A DNA stretch of 64,000 bases from Paracidovorax oryzae ATCC 19882. Its GTDB lineage: Bacteria > Pseudomonadota > Gammaproteobacteria > Burkholderiales > Burkholderiaceae_C. The stretch is from NCBI RefSeq assembly GCF_000687165.1, contig NZ_JMKU01000008.1, forward strand, positions 186,001 through 250,000. Direction: 5' to 3'. Positions 63,607-64,000 of this stretch are shown piece after piece. The notes below the pieces were generated by a model that was not told the origin of the DNA, made no database searches, and was given only the letters and a program-made list of their open reading frames with translations. The translations under genes and the position numbers were made by a program. Numbering within the stretch: the first letter of the stretch is position 1; every line of letters starts with the position of its first letter.

Positions 63607-64000
63607 ATGAAGATCATCATCCTGGGCGCGGGCCGCGTGGGCGAGAGCGTGGCCGACAGCCTGGTGTCCGAGAAGAACGACATCACCGTCATCGACACCG
63701 ATGCCCGGCGCCTGCGCGACCTGGAGTCGCGCTTCGACCTGCGCGGCGTCGTCGGCAGCGGCATCGATCCTGAGGTGCTGGCCGAGGCCGGAGCCGCGGA
63801 TACCGACCTGCTCATCGCCTGTGCCGCGCTCGACGAGACCAACCTGGTCTGCTGCAAGATCGCCCAGCTGATCTTCAACGTGCCCACGCGCATCGCGCGC
63901 GTCCGCTCCTCGGGCTTCGGCGCCGGCGACGAGCGGGGCCGCGCGCTGCTCGGCAAGGAGGGCTTGGCGGTGGACCGCATCATCTGCCCGGAAGAGTCTC
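63607..64000 (+). CDS. trkA: Trk potassium uptake protein TrkA, N-terminal part
   Basis: Partial: 131 residues are visible before the right edge. MKIIILGAGRVGESVADSLVSEKNDITVIDTDARRLRDLESRFDLRGVVGSGIDPEVLAEAGAADTDLLIACAALDETNLVCCKIAQ is the Rossmann RCK (NAD-binding) start of TrkA with the GxGxxG motif and DTD acidic end. It binds NAD(H) and gates the TrkH potassium channel. The C-terminus is beyond the window. Confidence 0.92.
   Translation, partial: MKIIILGAGRVGESVADSLVSEKNDITVIDTDARRLRDLESRFDLRGVVGSGIDPEVLAEAGAADTDLLIACAALDETNLVCCKIAQLIFNVPTRIARVRSSGFGAGDERGRALLGKEGLAVDRIICPEES

Overview
The window is very GC-rich bacterial chromosomal DNA, and almost every base belongs to a compact gene. 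Gene content and order point to a betaproteobacterium of the family Comamonadaceae, most like Acidovorax/Paracidovorax. The clues are the hpf-ptsN-hprK, fur/bamE-dapB, leuS-lptE-holA and proA blocks, a Bug-type binding protein, SpeH-type AdoMet decarboxylase and MurU. The genus is an inference from recall, not from a search. No rRNA, tRNA, CRISPR array, transposase or phage structural gene was seen, and no gap between genes exceeds 300 bases.

Layout. 1-4660 (minus): an archaic, Csu-like chaperone-usher pilus operon (two spore-coat-U pilins, chaperone, usher, and a tip subunit running off the left edge). 4920-8731: a class-I glutamine amidotransferase-like hydrolase, an HPF/RaiA-like protein, and a translationally coupled radical-SAM/DUF4130 DNA-repair pair preceded by a perfect LexA-type box. 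8805-13818: a DUF924 protein, a tandem pair of DUF4398 lipoproteins (one with an OmpA domain), an M20 amidohydrolase with a Bug periplasmic binding protein, and a CsaA-like tRNA-binding protein. 13949-20027: gap, tkt, speH, murU, pepP. 20068-23779: a Fur-box-preceded metal/siderophore ABC importer (binding protein, permease, ATPase with ATGA overlaps) followed by an azurin-like cupredoxin. 23907-31187: two two-component systems flanking pyruvate kinase and two PAP2 phosphatases; the second system and the phosphatases are divergent around a PmrA-box-like direct repeat. 31305-36956: fba, a lipoprotein, fadD, MTA/SAH nucleosidase and corA with a leader hairpin. 37153-45033: tsaB-rimI-UDG-like operon, dacB, an SGNH esterase, OmpW, an SGNH protein lacking its catalytic residues, and a Sua5-type TsaC. 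45030-49532: purK, purE, CnoX, a META lipoprotein, purC. 49823-64000: hpf, ptsN, hprK, fur, bamE, dapB, ExbB/ExbD-type proteins, a diguanylate cyclase divergent from an S24-type repressor, leuS, lptE, holA, a small unknown, proA and the start of trkA.

How genes work together. Central carbon metabolism (gap, tkt, pyk, fba), purine synthesis (purC/E/K), t6A tRNA modification (tsaB, sua5-type tsaC, with rimI), envelope biogenesis (bamE, lptE, dacB, murU, dapB) and nitrogen-PTS control (ptsN, hprK) form the housekeeping frame. Accessory modules sit between these blocks. The most unusual signals are: the SOS-box-controlled repair pair with an apparently leaderless GTG start; the S24 repressor whose Ser/Lys dyad is replaced (Gly149, Arg186) and which shares a palindromic operator region with a diguanylate cyclase; the SGNH paralogue with Ser, Asn and His all substituted; the PmrA-like box between lipid-phosphatase genes and a sensor system; and the long hairpin in the corA leader.
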